64,000 nt of DNA from Flavobacterium hungaricum (GCF_015182285.1 NZ_PRDM01000002.1:124001-188000), one strand, 5' to 3'. Positions 8,643 to 16,617 are shown, counted from the stretch's first letter. The notes: generated by a model not told the origin, from the sequence alone. Numbers and translations: made by a program.

Positions 8643-9209
8643 ATGAAAAAATATTTAATCGTCGGATTAGGAAATATAGGAGCCGAATACGTAAACACCA
8701 GGCATAATATCGGATTTAAAATTTTGGATTTTTTGGCCAAAAAAGAAGGTTTGTCTTTTGAGACCGTAAAATTGGGATCTCTTGCAGAATATAAATTTAA
8801 AGGAAGAACCTTTTTTCTTTTAAAACCAAACACTTATATGAATCTAAGTGGTAAAGCAGTAAAATATTGGATGGATAAAGAGAATATTCCATTAGAAAAT
8901 ATTTTGGTTATCACAGATGATTTGAATCTTTCATTTGGAACTATTAGGATCAAACCAAAAGGAAGCGACGGCGGTCATAACGGATTAAAAAATATTAATC
9001 TGGTTTTAAATACACAAAATTATACCCGTTATAGATTCGGAATCAGTGATCAATTCAAAAAAGGCCAGCAAGTAGATTATGTCTTAGGAGAATGGAACGC
9101 CGAAGAAGAAGCAAAACTGCCGGAACGTTTCGAAATTTCTGCAGAAATTATCAGAACTTTTGGAACAGCGGGATTAGAAAATACCATGACAACTTTTAAC
9201 GGAAAATAA
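8643..9209 (+). CDS. pth: Peptidyl-tRNA hydrolase
   Basis: Releases tRNA from peptidyl-tRNA that drops off ribosomes. The product is 188 residues (usual ~190). Motifs: KKYLIVGLGNIG, catalytic His21 in NTRHNIGFKILD, LLKPNTYMNLSGKAV, the aspartate in ITDDLNLSFG, and KGSDGGHNGLKNI. The start MKKYLIVG was chosen because a perfect promoter ends just before the upstream ATG at 8583, which would leave no leader, and because family proteins begin here. Confidence 0.94.
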   Translation: MKKYLIVGLGNIGAEYVNTRHNIGFKILDFLAKKEGLSFETVKLGSLAEYKFKGRTFFLLKPNTYMNLSGKAVKYWMDKENIPLENILVITDDLNLSFGTIRIKPKGSDGGHNGLKNINLVLNTQNYTRYRFGISDQFKKGQQVDYVLGEWNAEEEAKLPERFEISAEIIRTFGTAGLENTMTTFNGK

Positions 9210-9304
9210 AGATTTCTAAGTATTTAGGCTTAAAAAAATTGATTTATCAAGTATTTAAATCGAATTATAAGCAAATAGTATTTTCTATTCCAAAGTTAAA
9301 TGTC

Positions 9305-9312
9305 TAAATTTG
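9305..9312 (+). promoter_or_regulatory. -7 element for the superoxide dismutase gene
   Basis: TAAATTTG matches TAnnTTTG, 36 bases before the ATG. No clear TTG is seen at -33. Confidence 0.5.
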
Positions 9313-9347
9313 GAATAAATTATTATAAACCATAAAAATTTAATACC

Positions 9348-9959
9348 ATGGCTTTTGAATTACCACAGTTACCATATGCATATGATGCACTAGAACCACA
9401 TATTGATGCGCGTACAATGGAAATCCATCATACAAAACATCATAATGCATACACAACAAATCTAAATGCTGCAATTGCAGGAACAGATTTAGAAGGAAAA
9501 ACGATCGAAAATATCTTAATCAACTTAGATAAATCTAACGCGGCAGTTCGTAACAATGGTGGAGGTTTTTACAACCACAACTTATTCTGGACAGTAATGG
9601 CTCCAAACGGAGGCGGGTTGCCAACAGGAGATTTATTAGCTGCAATTGAATCTTCTTTTGGTTCATTTGAAGAATTTAAAGCAAAATTCGCTAAAGCTGG
9701 TGCAACACAATTTGGTTCAGGATGGGCTTGGTTGACAGTGCAAAAAGGTGGAAAATTAGAAGTTGTAGGTACTCCAAATCAAGACAATCCATTAATGCCG
9801 GAAGTTGCTGGTAACGGTGGAACTCCAATCTTAGGAATGGATGTTTGGGAGCACGCTTACTACTTAAACTACCAAAACAGAAGACCAGATTATATTGAGG
9901 CTTTCTTTAGTGTAATTAACTGGACAGAAGTAGCTAGAAGATTTGCTTTAGACAAGTAA
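9348..9959 (+). CDS. Superoxide dismutase, Fe/Mn type
   Basis: Converts superoxide to hydrogen peroxide and oxygen. The product is 203 residues, the usual length, with no signal peptide, so cytoplasmic. Metal-binding landmarks are visible: His in [16 protein letters not shown], His in [11 protein letters not shown], and the D-x-W-E-H signature in [26 protein letters not shown] is also typical. Iron or manganese preference cannot be decided by eye. It has its own promoter and terminator. Confidence 0.95.
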   Translation: MAFELPQLPYAYDALEPHIDARTMEIHHTKHHNAYTTNLNAAIAGTDLEGKTIENILINLDKSNAAVRNNGGGFYNHNLFWTVMAPNGGGLPTGDLLAAIESSFGSFEEFKAKFAKAGATQFGSGWAWLTVQKGGKLEVVGTPNQDNPLMPEVAGNGGTPILGMDVWEHAYYLNYQNRRPDYIEAFFSVINWTEVARRFALDK

Positions 9960-9984
9960 GAAGAAAATAGAATAAAGAGTATAG

Positions 9985-10021
9985 AAAAAAGACGAGTGCC
10001 TAAAGTGCTCGTCTTTTTTTT
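9985..10021 (+). terminator. Intrinsic terminator after sod
   Basis: AAAAAAGACGAG / CTCGTCTTTTTT stem around an 11-base loop, followed by a T-run. Confidence 0.85.
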
Positions 10022-10088
10022 ATGTCTTTGATTTTGTCTATACTCTTCATTCTGTAACCTATTTTCTTTTTCCTTAAAAATAGAAAAT

Positions 10089-10158
10089 AAAAAAGGCGGA
10101 ATTTCTTCCGCCTTTTTTGCCCCAAATCTACCATAAACTTAACCTACTAATGTTATGG
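10089..10158 (-). ncRNA. Candidate small RNA, copy 1 of 3
   Basis: On the minus strand the unit reads: a 5' hairpin with stem ACCATAA / TTATGGT, a linker AGATTTGGGG, then an intrinsic terminator with stem GGCGGAA, loop GAAA, stem TTCCGCC and a T-run. Copies at 10337-10406 and 10523-10591 share nearly every base. The -7 element here is TACATTTA (10171-10164), one base off TAnnTTTG. Length of about 70 nt is inferred from the promoter and terminator positions. It might belong to a known Rfam class such as Flavo-1, which I cannot check. Confidence 0.6.
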
Positions 10159-10336
10159 TTTAGTAAATGTATGGCAGTTAAGTGGATATCGAAAATTTTT
10201 TAGATAAAAGGTAAGTATATCCGATAAATGGATTGTAGCGTGCTGTATTGCAAGAATTAGAAGATATAAAAATAAAGCAGTAAATTTTTTTGTTTGTAGT
10301 TCAATTTTCTAAAGGGGCAACCTAAAAATAGAAAAT

Positions 10337-10406
10337 AAAAAAGGCGGAATTTCTTCCGCCTTTTTTGCCCCAAATCTACCATAAACTTAACCTACTAATG
10401 TTATGG
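10337..10406 (-). ncRNA. Candidate small RNA, copy 2 of 3
   Basis: Identical to copy 1 through the hairpin, linker and terminator. The -7 element is TACTTTTA (10419-10412). Copies 1 and 2 also share an upstream block near TCCATTTATCGGATATACTT on the minus strand (about 10211-10240 and 10453-10482), so the repeated unit is about 250 bp and includes regulatory sequence. Confidence 0.6.
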
Positions 10407-10522
10407 TTTAGTAAAAGTATAGCAGTTAGGTGTATATTTAAAAAAAATTGGATGAAAGGTAAGTATATCCGACAAATGGAATTTTAAGAGGCTGTTTTAG
10501 AAATACTTGAGTTTATTCCAAT

Positions 10523-10591
10523 AAAAAAGGTGGAATTTCTTCCACCCTTTTTGCCCCAAATCTACCATAAACTTAACCTACTAATGTTATG
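10523..10591 (-). ncRNA. Candidate small RNA, copy 3 of 3
   Basis: Same layout as copies 1 and 2, but the terminator stem is GGTGGAA / TTCCACC instead of GGCGGAA / TTCCGCC. Both sides changed together, which keeps the pairing and argues that the RNA fold is selected. This copy has a perfect promoter directly upstream, so it is the most likely to be active. Confidence 0.65.
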
Positions 10592-10597
10592 GTTTCT

Positions 10598-10628
10598 CAA
10601 AAGTATTACAGCATTTCAATTTTACCAA
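10598..10628 (-). promoter_or_regulatory. Promoter of sRNA copy 3
   Basis: On the minus strand TTG (10628-10626), 20-base spacer, TACTTTTG (10605-10598), an exact Bacteroidota promoter. Transcription should start near 10591. Confidence 0.75.
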
Positions 10629-10693
10629 ACAAACAGGATGAACGGCAAAAAAAACCGATGAAATGCACAAATTAACCTTTTGTTAATACTTTT

Positions 10694-12592
10694 TTAATAA
10701 GCTCGGGCATCTTTTCCTTCGTAGAAATTCATAAATGCGCGATTTACGACACGATTTCCGCCTGGAGTAGGGTAGTCTCCAGTAAAGTACCAATCGCCTA
10801 AATTTTTAGGGCAGGCTACGTGTAAATCTTCTACTGTTTGGAAAATGATTTTTACCTCTGCTTTTATTTCTGGAGAGCTTAACATCTCTGCAATTTTGTC
10901 TGAAACTTCTTCTTGTGTAAATTGATCGTAAATAGCCGTTACATAGTTTACAACATCTTTGTCTGCAAAATTTTCTTGTGCTTTACATTTTGCATAAACT
11001 TCATCTACAATATGATACAAGTTTCTTTCTTTTAATAAAGTCAAAGCAGCTCTAAAAGCTACAAGGCCTTCAAGTTTTGCCATGTCGATTCCGTAACAAT
11101 CTGGGTAACGAATCTGTGGTGCAGAAGAAACAATAACAATACGTTTTGGATTCAAGCGGTCCATCATTTTGATGATGCTCATTTTTAACGTTGTACCGCG
11201 AACAATACTATCGTCAATAATAACCAAATTGTCTTCTGGTTTTATTACGCCATAGGTAACATCGTAGACGTGGGCAACTAAGTCGTCACGGCTGCTGTCT
11301 TCTGTGATGAAAGTTCTAAGTTTAGCATCTTTAATAGCTACTTTTTCAGTACGGATCTTGACCGATAATAATTCTTGTAAAGAATCAGTTGTCAATGTGT
11401 TACGATTTTCTAAAATGTAATTGTTTTTTCGCTGATTCAGGAAATCCTGAGCCGCTTCAACCAAACCATAAAAAGAAGTTTCGGCTGTATTCGGGATATA
11501 AGAGAAAACAGTGTTGTCTGTATCGCTGTCAATTGCTTTAAGAACAGCAGGAAGGATTAGTTTTCCTAAATCTTTACGTTCTTGATAGATTTCGGCATCA
11601 CTTCCTCTAGAGAAATAAATTCTTTCAAAAGAACACGCTTTTTTAACGGTTGGTTCCAGGATTTGATCCATGGTTACTTTTCCGTTTTTCTTGATAATCA
11701 ATGCATTTCCAGGTTCAATTTCTTGAACACTTTCAAAAGGAACATTAAATACAGTTTGAATAACAGGTCTCTCAGAAGCAACAACTACTACTTCGTCATC
11801 TTGATAGAAATAAGCTGGACGAATTCCGGCAGGATCTCTAAAAACAAAAGCGTCTCCATGACCTAATAATCCGGCCATTGCATAACCTCCGTCCAGATTT
11901 TTAGCCGAACGTCCTAAGATTTTAGCAATATCCAAGCGCTCTGCAATCACCGGCGAAGCTTCTCTTTTAGAATAGCCTTCTGCTTTACAGTCTTGGTACA
12001 ATTGCATTACTTCTTTATCTAAAAAGTGACCGATTTTTTCCATTACCGTTACAGTATCCGCCATTTCTTTTGGATGCTGTCCAAGTTCAACTAAGTTTTC
12101 AAAAAGTTCTTTAACATTGGTCATGTTAAAGTTTCCAGCCAAAATTAAGTTACGATGCATCCAGTTACTTTGACGTAAAAACGGATGAACACTTTCGATG
12201 CTGTTTTTTCCAAAAGTTCCGTAACGAACGTGGCCTAAAAATAATTCTCCAACATATGGAATATTCGCTTTCAGCTCTTTCATGTTGTCACCCAGTTCAG
12301 GATGCGCTTTTAGTTCTTCACTTACGCGTTCATTGATTTGTTTAAAAACATCCTGTATAGGCTGTGAATGATTTGAACGAACCCTGCTGATGTAACGCTG
12401 TCCTGGTTCTACATCAAGTTTAATACTTGCAAAACCAGCACCGTCTTGTCCACGGTTGTGTTGTTTTTCCATCATCAGGTACATTTTCTGAATTCCGTAA
12501 AACGCTGTTCCGTATTTTTCTTTATAATATTCAAGCGGTTTTAGTAGTCTCACTAAGGCTATACCACATTCGTGTTTTAAAGCGTCGCTCAT
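10694..12592 (-). CDS. purF: Amidophosphoribosyltransferase-family protein
   Basis: Commits PRPP to purine synthesis by transferring ammonia from glutamine. The 632-residue product has an N-terminal class II glutamine amidotransferase domain whose nucleophile is Cys9 in KHECGIALVRLL, exposed after removal of a short propeptide. The C-terminal phosphoribosyltransferase domain shows the PRPP loop NLVIIDDSIVRGTTLKMSI. It is longer than E. coli PurF (505), as in other Bacteroidota. I chose MSDALKHECG because the longer frame starts upstream of a terminator hairpin and has no family match. The lack of a visible promoter after that hairpin suggests read-through from the upstream kinase. Confidence 0.9.
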   Translation of the reverse strand: MSDALKHECGIALVRLLKPLEYYKEKYGTAFYGIQKMYLMMEKQHNRGQDGAGFASIKLDVEPGQRYISRVRSNHSQPIQDVFKQINERVSEELKAHPELGDNMKELKANIPYVGELFLGHVRYGTFGKNSIESVHPFLRQSNWMHRNLILAGNFNMTNVKELFENLVELGQHPKEMADTVTVMEKIGHFLDKEVMQLYQDCKAEGYSKREASPVIAERLDIAKILGRSAKNLDGGYAMAGLLGHGDAFVFRDPAGIRPAYFYQDDEVVVVASERPVIQTVFNVPFESVQEIEPGNALIIKKNGKVTMDQILEPTVKKACSFERIYFSRGSDAEIYQERKDLGKLILPAVLKAIDSDTDNTVFSYIPNTAETSFYGLVEAAQDFLNQRKNNYILENRNTLTTDSLQELLSVKIRTEKVAIKDAKLRTFITEDSSRDDLVAHVYDVTYGVIKPEDNLVIIDDSIVRGTTLKMSIIKMMDRLNPKRIVIVSSAPQIRYPDCYGIDMAKLEGLVAFRAALTLLKERNLYHIVDEVYAKCKAQENFADKDVVNYVTAIYDQFTQEEVSDKIAEMLSSPEIKAEVKIIFQTVEDLHVACPKNLGDWYFTGDYPTPGGNRVVNRAFMNFYEGKDARAY

Positions 12593-12639
12593 TGTTTTTG
12601 TTTTTTGTGTGTTGTGTAAGTTGTGTGTATTAACGTAAT

Positions 12640-12668
12640 AAAAAAGCCCCGTTTTATCGAGGCTTTTG
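12640..12668 (-). terminator. Terminator hairpin between the PfkB gene and purF
   Basis: On the minus strand AAAAGCCTCG, loop ATAAAA, CGGGGCTTTTTT (one U-G pair) with a T-run. It lies about 50 bases before the purF ATG, with no TAnnTTTG between. It may be an attenuator rather than a plain terminator. Confidence 0.7.
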
Positions 12669-12672
12669 CGCA

Positions 12673-13596
12673 TTATATTTCTATGTCAAACTGAGTTAAC
12701 GACTTAAATTGCTGTAATCGAATCGCTACTTCTGCTTTGCTTAATGTTTCCATCCTTTCGGTTCCAAATTTCTCTACGCAGAACGACGCTAAATTTGAAC
12801 CGTAAATAATTGCATTTTTCATATTGCCAAACGAGATGTTTTCGCTTTGTGCAATAAATCCAGAAAATCCTCCTGCAAAAGTGTCTCCTGCTCCAGTTGG
12901 ATCAAAAACATCTTCTAAAGGTAACGCTGGTGCAAAAAATACTTCTCTGTTGTGGAATAAAAGTGCGCCGTGTTCTCCTTTTTTGATCACCACATATTTT
13001 GGTCCCAATTCCTGGATTTTGGAAGCAGCTTTTACTAATGAATATTCACCTGATAATTGTCTTGCTTCTTCATCATTGATTGTAATAACGTCTACACGTT
13101 TGATAACATCTAATAATTCAGGAAGAGCGCAGTCCATCCAAAAGTTCATAGTATCAAGAACTACTAATTTTGGTTTTTTCTCCATTTGATCTAAAACACT
13201 GCTTTGTACTAATGGGTGTAAGTTTCCTAACATTACAACATCAGCATCTTTGTAGTTTTGAGGAACTTTTGGCTGAAAATCAGCTAAAACGTTCAATTCA
13301 GTTACAAGAGTGTCTCTAGAATTTAAATCGTTGTGATATAAACCGCTCCAGAAAAAGGTTTTTCCTCCTTTTACAATTTCGATACCCGAGATATCAATAT
13401 TTTTTGAAGTTAAAAGATCTAAATGTTCTTGAGGAAAATCGTCGCCAACTACTGAAACAATGGCCGATTGCAAGTTAAAAAATGATGCAGATAAACCAAT
13501 ATACGTTGCAGCACCACCTAATATTTTATCTGTTTTTCCGAAAGGAGTTTCAATCGCGTCGAAAGCTACTGTTCCAACAATCAATAGTTTATTCAT
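12673..13596 (-). CDS. PfkB-family sugar/nucleoside kinase
   Basis: ATP-dependent kinase of the ribokinase/adenosine kinase fold, 307 residues. The N-terminal GG motif is in TDKILGGAATYIGLSAS, and the C-terminal PfkB signature with the catalytic aspartate is DPTGAGDTFAGGFSGF. Substrate is not readable from sequence; a nucleoside or sugar is likely given the purF neighbour on the same strand. A perfect promoter lies 24 bases upstream of the ATG. An intrinsic hairpin separates it from purF. Confidence 0.88.
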   Translation of the reverse strand: MNKLLIVGTVAFDAIETPFGKTDKILGGAATYIGLSASFFNLQSAIVSVVGDDFPQEHLDLLTSKNIDISGIEIVKGGKTFFWSGLYHNDLNSRDTLVTELNVLADFQPKVPQNYKDADVVMLGNLHPLVQSSVLDQMEKKPKLVVLDTMNFWMDCALPELLDVIKRVDVITINDEEARQLSGEYSLVKAASKIQELGPKYVVIKKGEHGALLFHNREVFFAPALPLEDVFDPTGAGDTFAGGFSGFIAQSENISFGNMKNAIIYGSNLASFCVEKFGTERMETLSKAEVAIRLQQFKSLTQFDIEI

Positions 13597-13619
13597 TTTA
13601 TGAATTTCGAATTAGGGTG

Positions 13620-13650
13620 CAAAGATACTCTATAAGTTACAATATTGCAA
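13620..13650 (-). promoter_or_regulatory. Promoter of the PfkB kinase gene
   Basis: On the minus strand TTG (13650-13648), 20-base spacer, TATCTTTG (13627-13620). Exact fit to the Bacteroidota consensus. Confidence 0.78.
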
Positions 13651-13803
13651 CGGTTTAGGTTCTCAAAATTTTCTTAAAAAAATAATATCGATTGCGGGGC
13701 TAAAAGTATTGTAAATGAGTAAATTATATTTGATTGATTGGAGTGCTTAAAATATGTTTTTTGGATTTAAATCGCAAGTTTTATTTTTGGAAAATCAGTA
13801 TTT

Positions 13804-14145
13804 TTATATAAGCTTTCTGAATGAAGAAGTTTTTCTTTTTCCACTTAAAACACCAAGAATCGTAATATGGTTATTTTTAACTTTAAAAATGATCAACCAG
13901 GTTTTATAAGTGGCTTCCCTATAGATTTTAGTTTTAGTTGGCAAGTTTTCACATTGAGAATAAATCAAAGGATTTTGAATTATTTTATTCATTGCTTTGT
14001 TTATTCCGTTACCAATTTTAATAGCGTTTAAAGGTTGTTTTTTTTCGAAAGCAATATAATCAACAATTTCTTCTAATGTTTGAAAATAATTTTCAGATAT
14101 ATTTATCGTATATTGTTTTGTATTTTCAGCTTTTTCTCTTCCCAT
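13804..14145 (-). CDS. RelE/ParE-like toxin
   Basis: A 113-residue basic protein with the layout of the RelE/ParE superfamily: an N-terminal helix pair (ISENYFQTLEEIVDYIAFEK), then a strand-rich core (KIYREATYKTWLIIFKVKNN, ITILGVLSGKR). It overlaps the 3' end of the small upstream gene by 43 bases, the usual coupling in toxin-antitoxin pairs. Whether it acts on mRNA or gyrase is not readable. The ATG at 14145 is the only good start in frame ahead of the conserved part. Confidence 0.7.
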   Translation of the reverse strand: MGREKAENTKQYTINISENYFQTLEEIVDYIAFEKKQPLNAIKIGNGINKAMNKIIQNPLIYSQCENLPTKTKIYREATYKTWLIIFKVKNNHITILGVLSGKRKTSSFRKLI

Positions 14146-14357
14146 TTTTCATTAAACTTTTCTAGAGACATTGTTGGAGATTTTTCAGCATTTGTTATCC
14201 ATTTAAGCAAATCTTCTTCTGATAAATTGCTCTCAATTTGGTCATTCTCATCTTCAAAATCAATTGAGACTTTTAATGCTTTTCCAACATAATTCTTTGG
14301 AATCTCAAAAGAAAGATTCACAATTTTATCTTTGGGAGTGATGGTTTTCTGTATCAT
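14103..14357 (-). CDS. Putative antitoxin of the ParE-like module
   Basis: An 84-residue, mostly acidic protein upstream of and overlapping the ParE-like gene. The first half is strand-like (NLSFEIPKNYVGKALKVSIDF) and the second half helical and charged (EKFNEKWEEKKLKIQNNIR), which would suit wrapping a toxin. I do not recognise a named DNA-binding family, so the role rests on size and position. Confidence 0.6.
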   Translation of the reverse strand: MIQKTITPKDKIVNLSFEIPKNYVGKALKVSIDFEDENDQIESNLSEEDLLKWITNAEKSPTMSLEKFNEKWEEKKLKIQNNIR

Positions 14358-14433
14358 TTTTTTAGATTTAATGAACTCTGTAAAAATACGACAAATAAAC
14401 AGATCAATGGTAAACTAAATTTTTTTAACAATT

Positions 14434-14829
14434 TTACAATTCATACTTCTTATCAAAATAATTCTTCAAAACTCCAATCTGAATCAAAATCATAAAAGGA
14501 ACAATTAAAACAGCATACATTATATTTTTAGAGAAATGAATTCCCGAAAACGCAGTTGTAATTTTGTCTGTATAAGCTTTTCCAATTTCTAAATTGTTTT
14601 CTGAAACGGAAAAGAATGATAAATAAATTACCAAAGCAAATAACGCAGTTCCGATGAAAATCCAGACTGGTTTAGAAATTAAAGGTTTGTATGTTTTAAG
14701 TTTTTTCTCTTCTAATAATAGAACTTCAGCCATTATTTTTGAAGTAAAATCTATTGATGGAGACTGCAGTTTTTCTTCAGCCATCATTTTGTCAATAAGA
14801 TGTTCTATGTTTTTATCGCTCTCGTTCAT
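14434..14829 (-). CDS. Membrane protein downstream of ECF sigma factor, possible anti-sigma
   Basis: A 131-residue protein with a soluble N-terminus (about 1-48, starting MNESDKNIEHLIDKMMAEEK) and two membrane segments (near 53-73 and 103-121). It overlaps the sigma gene by 17 bases, so the two are co-translated. Position and topology fit an anti-sigma factor holding the sigma factor at the membrane, but no classic zinc-binding anti-sigma motif (HxxxCxxC) is present. Function is inferred from context. Confidence 0.65.
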   Translation of the reverse strand: MNESDKNIEHLIDKMMAEEKLQSPSIDFTSKIMAEVLLLEEKKLKTYKPLISKPVWIFIGTALFALVIYLSFFSVSENNLEIGKAYTDKITTAFSGIHFSKNIMYAVLIVPFMILIQIGVLKNYFDKKYEL

Positions 14830-15400
14830 AACTTTCTATTATTTCTGGTTCTAACTGCTGTCTCAAAATTACGGCTAATTTTTGTCTGCTTCTAAATAAT
14901 TTTACTTTGGCATTATTTGCCGATATATTCATGATTTTTCCGATTTCTTCTAAATTCTGATCATCAAAATAAAATAAAGTCAAAAGGAAATTTTCGTCAC
15001 TTGGTAATGCATTTAAACATTTTTGAATGGTCTCCTTTCGTTCTTTTTCTTCTAAAGCGCTCAAAGCAGTGTCCATTGTTTTTATTAAATGAGAAGAAAA
15101 TTCATCTATCGAAATGTTTAAATCTTCTTTTTTGCTTTTCTTTAAGCGGTCGAGACAAGTATTATAAGCGATTTTATAAATCCAAGTCGAAAATTTAGAA
15201 TCGCCCTTAAATTTAGAAAGCGAACTGTAGATCTTGATGAAAGTATCTTGCGCAACTTCTTCTGCCTCTTCCCGGTTCTTAACCATTTTGAGCGCTAAAC
15301 TAAAGATCATGTCTTTATAACGATCAACAAGTGTTGCAAACGCATTTGTGTCGCCTTGCAAAACTTTATCGATATAATGTTGATCATTTATTGTACTCAT
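14813..15400 (-). CDS. ECF-type RNA polymerase sigma factor
   Basis: A 195-residue sigma-70 family regulator with only regions 2 and 4. Region 2 is seen in NAFATLVDRYKDMIFSLAL and EAEEVAQDTFIKIYSSL with FSTWIYKIAYNTCLDRLKK; region 4 in LPSDENFLLTLFYFDDQNLE and IGKIMNISANNAKVKLFRSR. Its own promoter (TGTAACC-N16-CGTC) is the same as that of the divergent gene at 15729, consistent with autoregulation. The -10 box is only 10 bases from the ATG, so the mRNA would be nearly leaderless. Confidence 0.92.
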   Translation of the reverse strand: MSTINDQHYIDKVLQGDTNAFATLVDRYKDMIFSLALKMVKNREEAEEVAQDTFIKIYSSLSKFKGDSKFSTWIYKIAYNTCLDRLKKSKKEDLNISIDEFSSHLIKTMDTALSALEEKERKETIQKCLNALPSDENFLLTLFYFDDQNLEEIGKIMNISANNAKVKLFRSRQKLAVILRQQLEPEIIESYERER

Positions 15401-15409
15401 ATTATATAG

Positions 15410-15436
15410 GACGATAGTTTGTTTGTTTAGGTTACA
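15410..15436 (-). promoter_or_regulatory. ECF-type promoter of the sigma gene
   Basis: On the minus strand TGTAACC (15436-15430), 16-base spacer, CGTC (15413-15410). Element sequences and spacing are identical to the promoter facing the other way at 15665-15691. Confidence 0.75.
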
Positions 15437-15664
15437 AGTTGCAGCAAAAAAATCAAATTTTTAAAATTCTAAATTCCAAATTCCAACTTTCTAGTGCTCC
15501 TTCATCGCGATAACAAAAATGGGAATAATAACTTTAGATTTTTAAAACTTGATAAAGATCGAGTTTCTAAAAGAACTACCAAGTTTAAAATTAACTGATT
15601 ATCAGTTGTTTTTGGTTGCGATGCCTCAAAATGAATTTAAAAATTAAAATTTTTTACAAAAACT

Positions 15665-15691
15665 TGTAACCTGAATTTGAGAACCCTCGTC
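15665..15691 (+). promoter_or_regulatory. ECF-type promoter of the DUF6249-like gene
   Basis: TGTAACC (15665-15671), 16-base spacer, CGTC (15688-15691), 37 bases before the ATG at 15729. It matches the sigma gene's own promoter exactly in both boxes. Between the two promoters (15437-15664) I see only AT-rich sequence with one imperfect AAATTCCAAATTCCAA repeat. Confidence 0.75.
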
Positions 15692-15728
15692 ATATGGGTA
15701 TATCAATCAATTAAAAACGTAAAACATC

Positions 15729-16076
15729 ATGGACGAAAAAATTTTAATTCCAATCAGCTTTTTTTTAATGATCTTCGGGATCGTTTATTTAATTTATTCA
15801 ACTAGAAACAGAGAGCGTTTGGCGCTTATCGAAAAAGGTGTCGATGCCAGTATCTTTATGCAGGGAAAAGGAAAGGGAGTACCGGCATGGAAAATCTTTG
15901 TGGTAAATCTGGCATTCTTATTAATAGGAAGCGGTGTGGGGATTTTTATTGCCTTATTGATTACAACCTATACTTCTCTGAATGACGGAGCGGTTTATCC
16001 TTCAATAATTTTTATAATGGCCGGTATCGGACTTTTGACAGGATTTAAAACTGCCAAAGATTTAGATAAAGAATAA
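15729..16076 (+). CDS. DUF6249-like membrane protein, probable ECF sigma target
   Basis: A 115-residue inner-membrane protein with three predicted membrane segments (about 5-24, 55-80 and 91-108). The segment after the first helix, STRNRERLALIEKGVDASIF, is the landmark I associate with the DUF6249 family. Function unknown. It is transcribed away from the ECF sigma operon from an identical ECF-type promoter, so it is probably a regulon member, perhaps in an envelope stress response. Confidence 0.8.
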   Translation: MDEKILIPISFFLMIFGIVYLIYSTRNRERLALIEKGVDASIFMQGKGKGVPAWKIFVVNLAFLLIGSGVGIFIALLITTYTSLNDGAVYPSIIFIMAGIGLLTGFKTAKDLDKE

Positions 16077-16103
16077 ACAGTTGAGTAAAATTTAAGTTAG
16101 TAC

Positions 16104-16134
16104 AAAAAACGCATCAAATTTGATGCGTTTTTTT
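16104..16134. terminator. Bidirectional terminator between convergent genes
   Basis: AAAAAACGCATCAAA / TTTGATGCGTTTTTT forms a near-perfect stem with A and T tracts on either side. It serves the gene at 15729 and the convergent rnhA, whose stop codon overlaps its edge. Confidence 0.9.
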
Positions 16135-16609
16135 ATTCTTTAGATCCAATGGTTTCGTAGTAAACATCAACCGAAAGTTTGGGCTGCAAAGATGCCATTA
16201 CAGCCAATTGATCACAGCGCTCGTTTTGCGGATGATTGTTGTGGCCTTTTATCCATTTAAAATTGACTTGATGTTTTCGGTAAACAATTAAAAAGCGTTT
16301 CCATAGATCGGGATTTTTTTTGCCGGTATATCCTTTTTTCTCCCAGCCAAAGACCCATTTTTTTTCGACAGAATCAACAACATATTTAGAATCCGAGATA
16401 ACCAGCACTTTCATGTTTGGATTTTTTAGTTTTTCAAGACCTACAATTACAGCAAGAAGTTCCATTCTGTTATTTGTAGTAAGACGAAAACCTTCGTAAA
16501 ATTCTTTTTTATGCGGCGTACCCACCAGCTCCATTACAACGCCATAACCGCCGTTACCGGGATTTCCTTTTGCAGCGCCGTCTGTATATATATGTACTTC
16601 GTGATTCAT
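16133..16609 (-). CDS. rnhA: Ribonuclease HI
   Basis: Degrades RNA in RNA-DNA hybrids during replication and R-loop removal. The product is 158 residues. Catalytic landmarks: Asp10 in VHIYTDGAAKGNPGNGGYG, Glu in TTNNRMELLAVIVGL, Asp in LVISDSKYVVDSV, and the histidine and aspartate in KGHNNHPQNERCDQLA. Start and length match the family. It is followed on the same strand, upstream, by purN. Confidence 0.95.
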   Translation of the reverse strand: MNHEVHIYTDGAAKGNPGNGGYGVVMELVGTPHKKEFYEGFRLTTNNRMELLAVIVGLEKLKNPNMKVLVISDSKYVVDSVEKKWVFGWEKKGYTGKKNPDLWKRFLIVYRKHQVNFKWIKGHNNHPQNERCDQLAVMASLQPKLSVDVYYETIGSKE

Positions 16610-16617
16610 TTAATTTT

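Noticed and set aside
10089..10158. A short peptide gene on the minus strand starting ATGGTAGATTTGGGG
   Set aside because: The frame runs through the terminator stem and T-run and lacks a ribosome-binding site; copies differ in ways that fit RNA pairing rather than a protein.
10075..10600. CRISPR array
   Set aside because: The three repeats are about 75 bases or longer, contain terminators, and are spaced by about 200-250 bases of unequal sequence. There are no cas genes.
12592..12673. Longer purF start at 12673
   Set aside because: It would translate through a terminator hairpin and put 27 extra residues before the catalytic cysteine, which should lie near the N-terminus.
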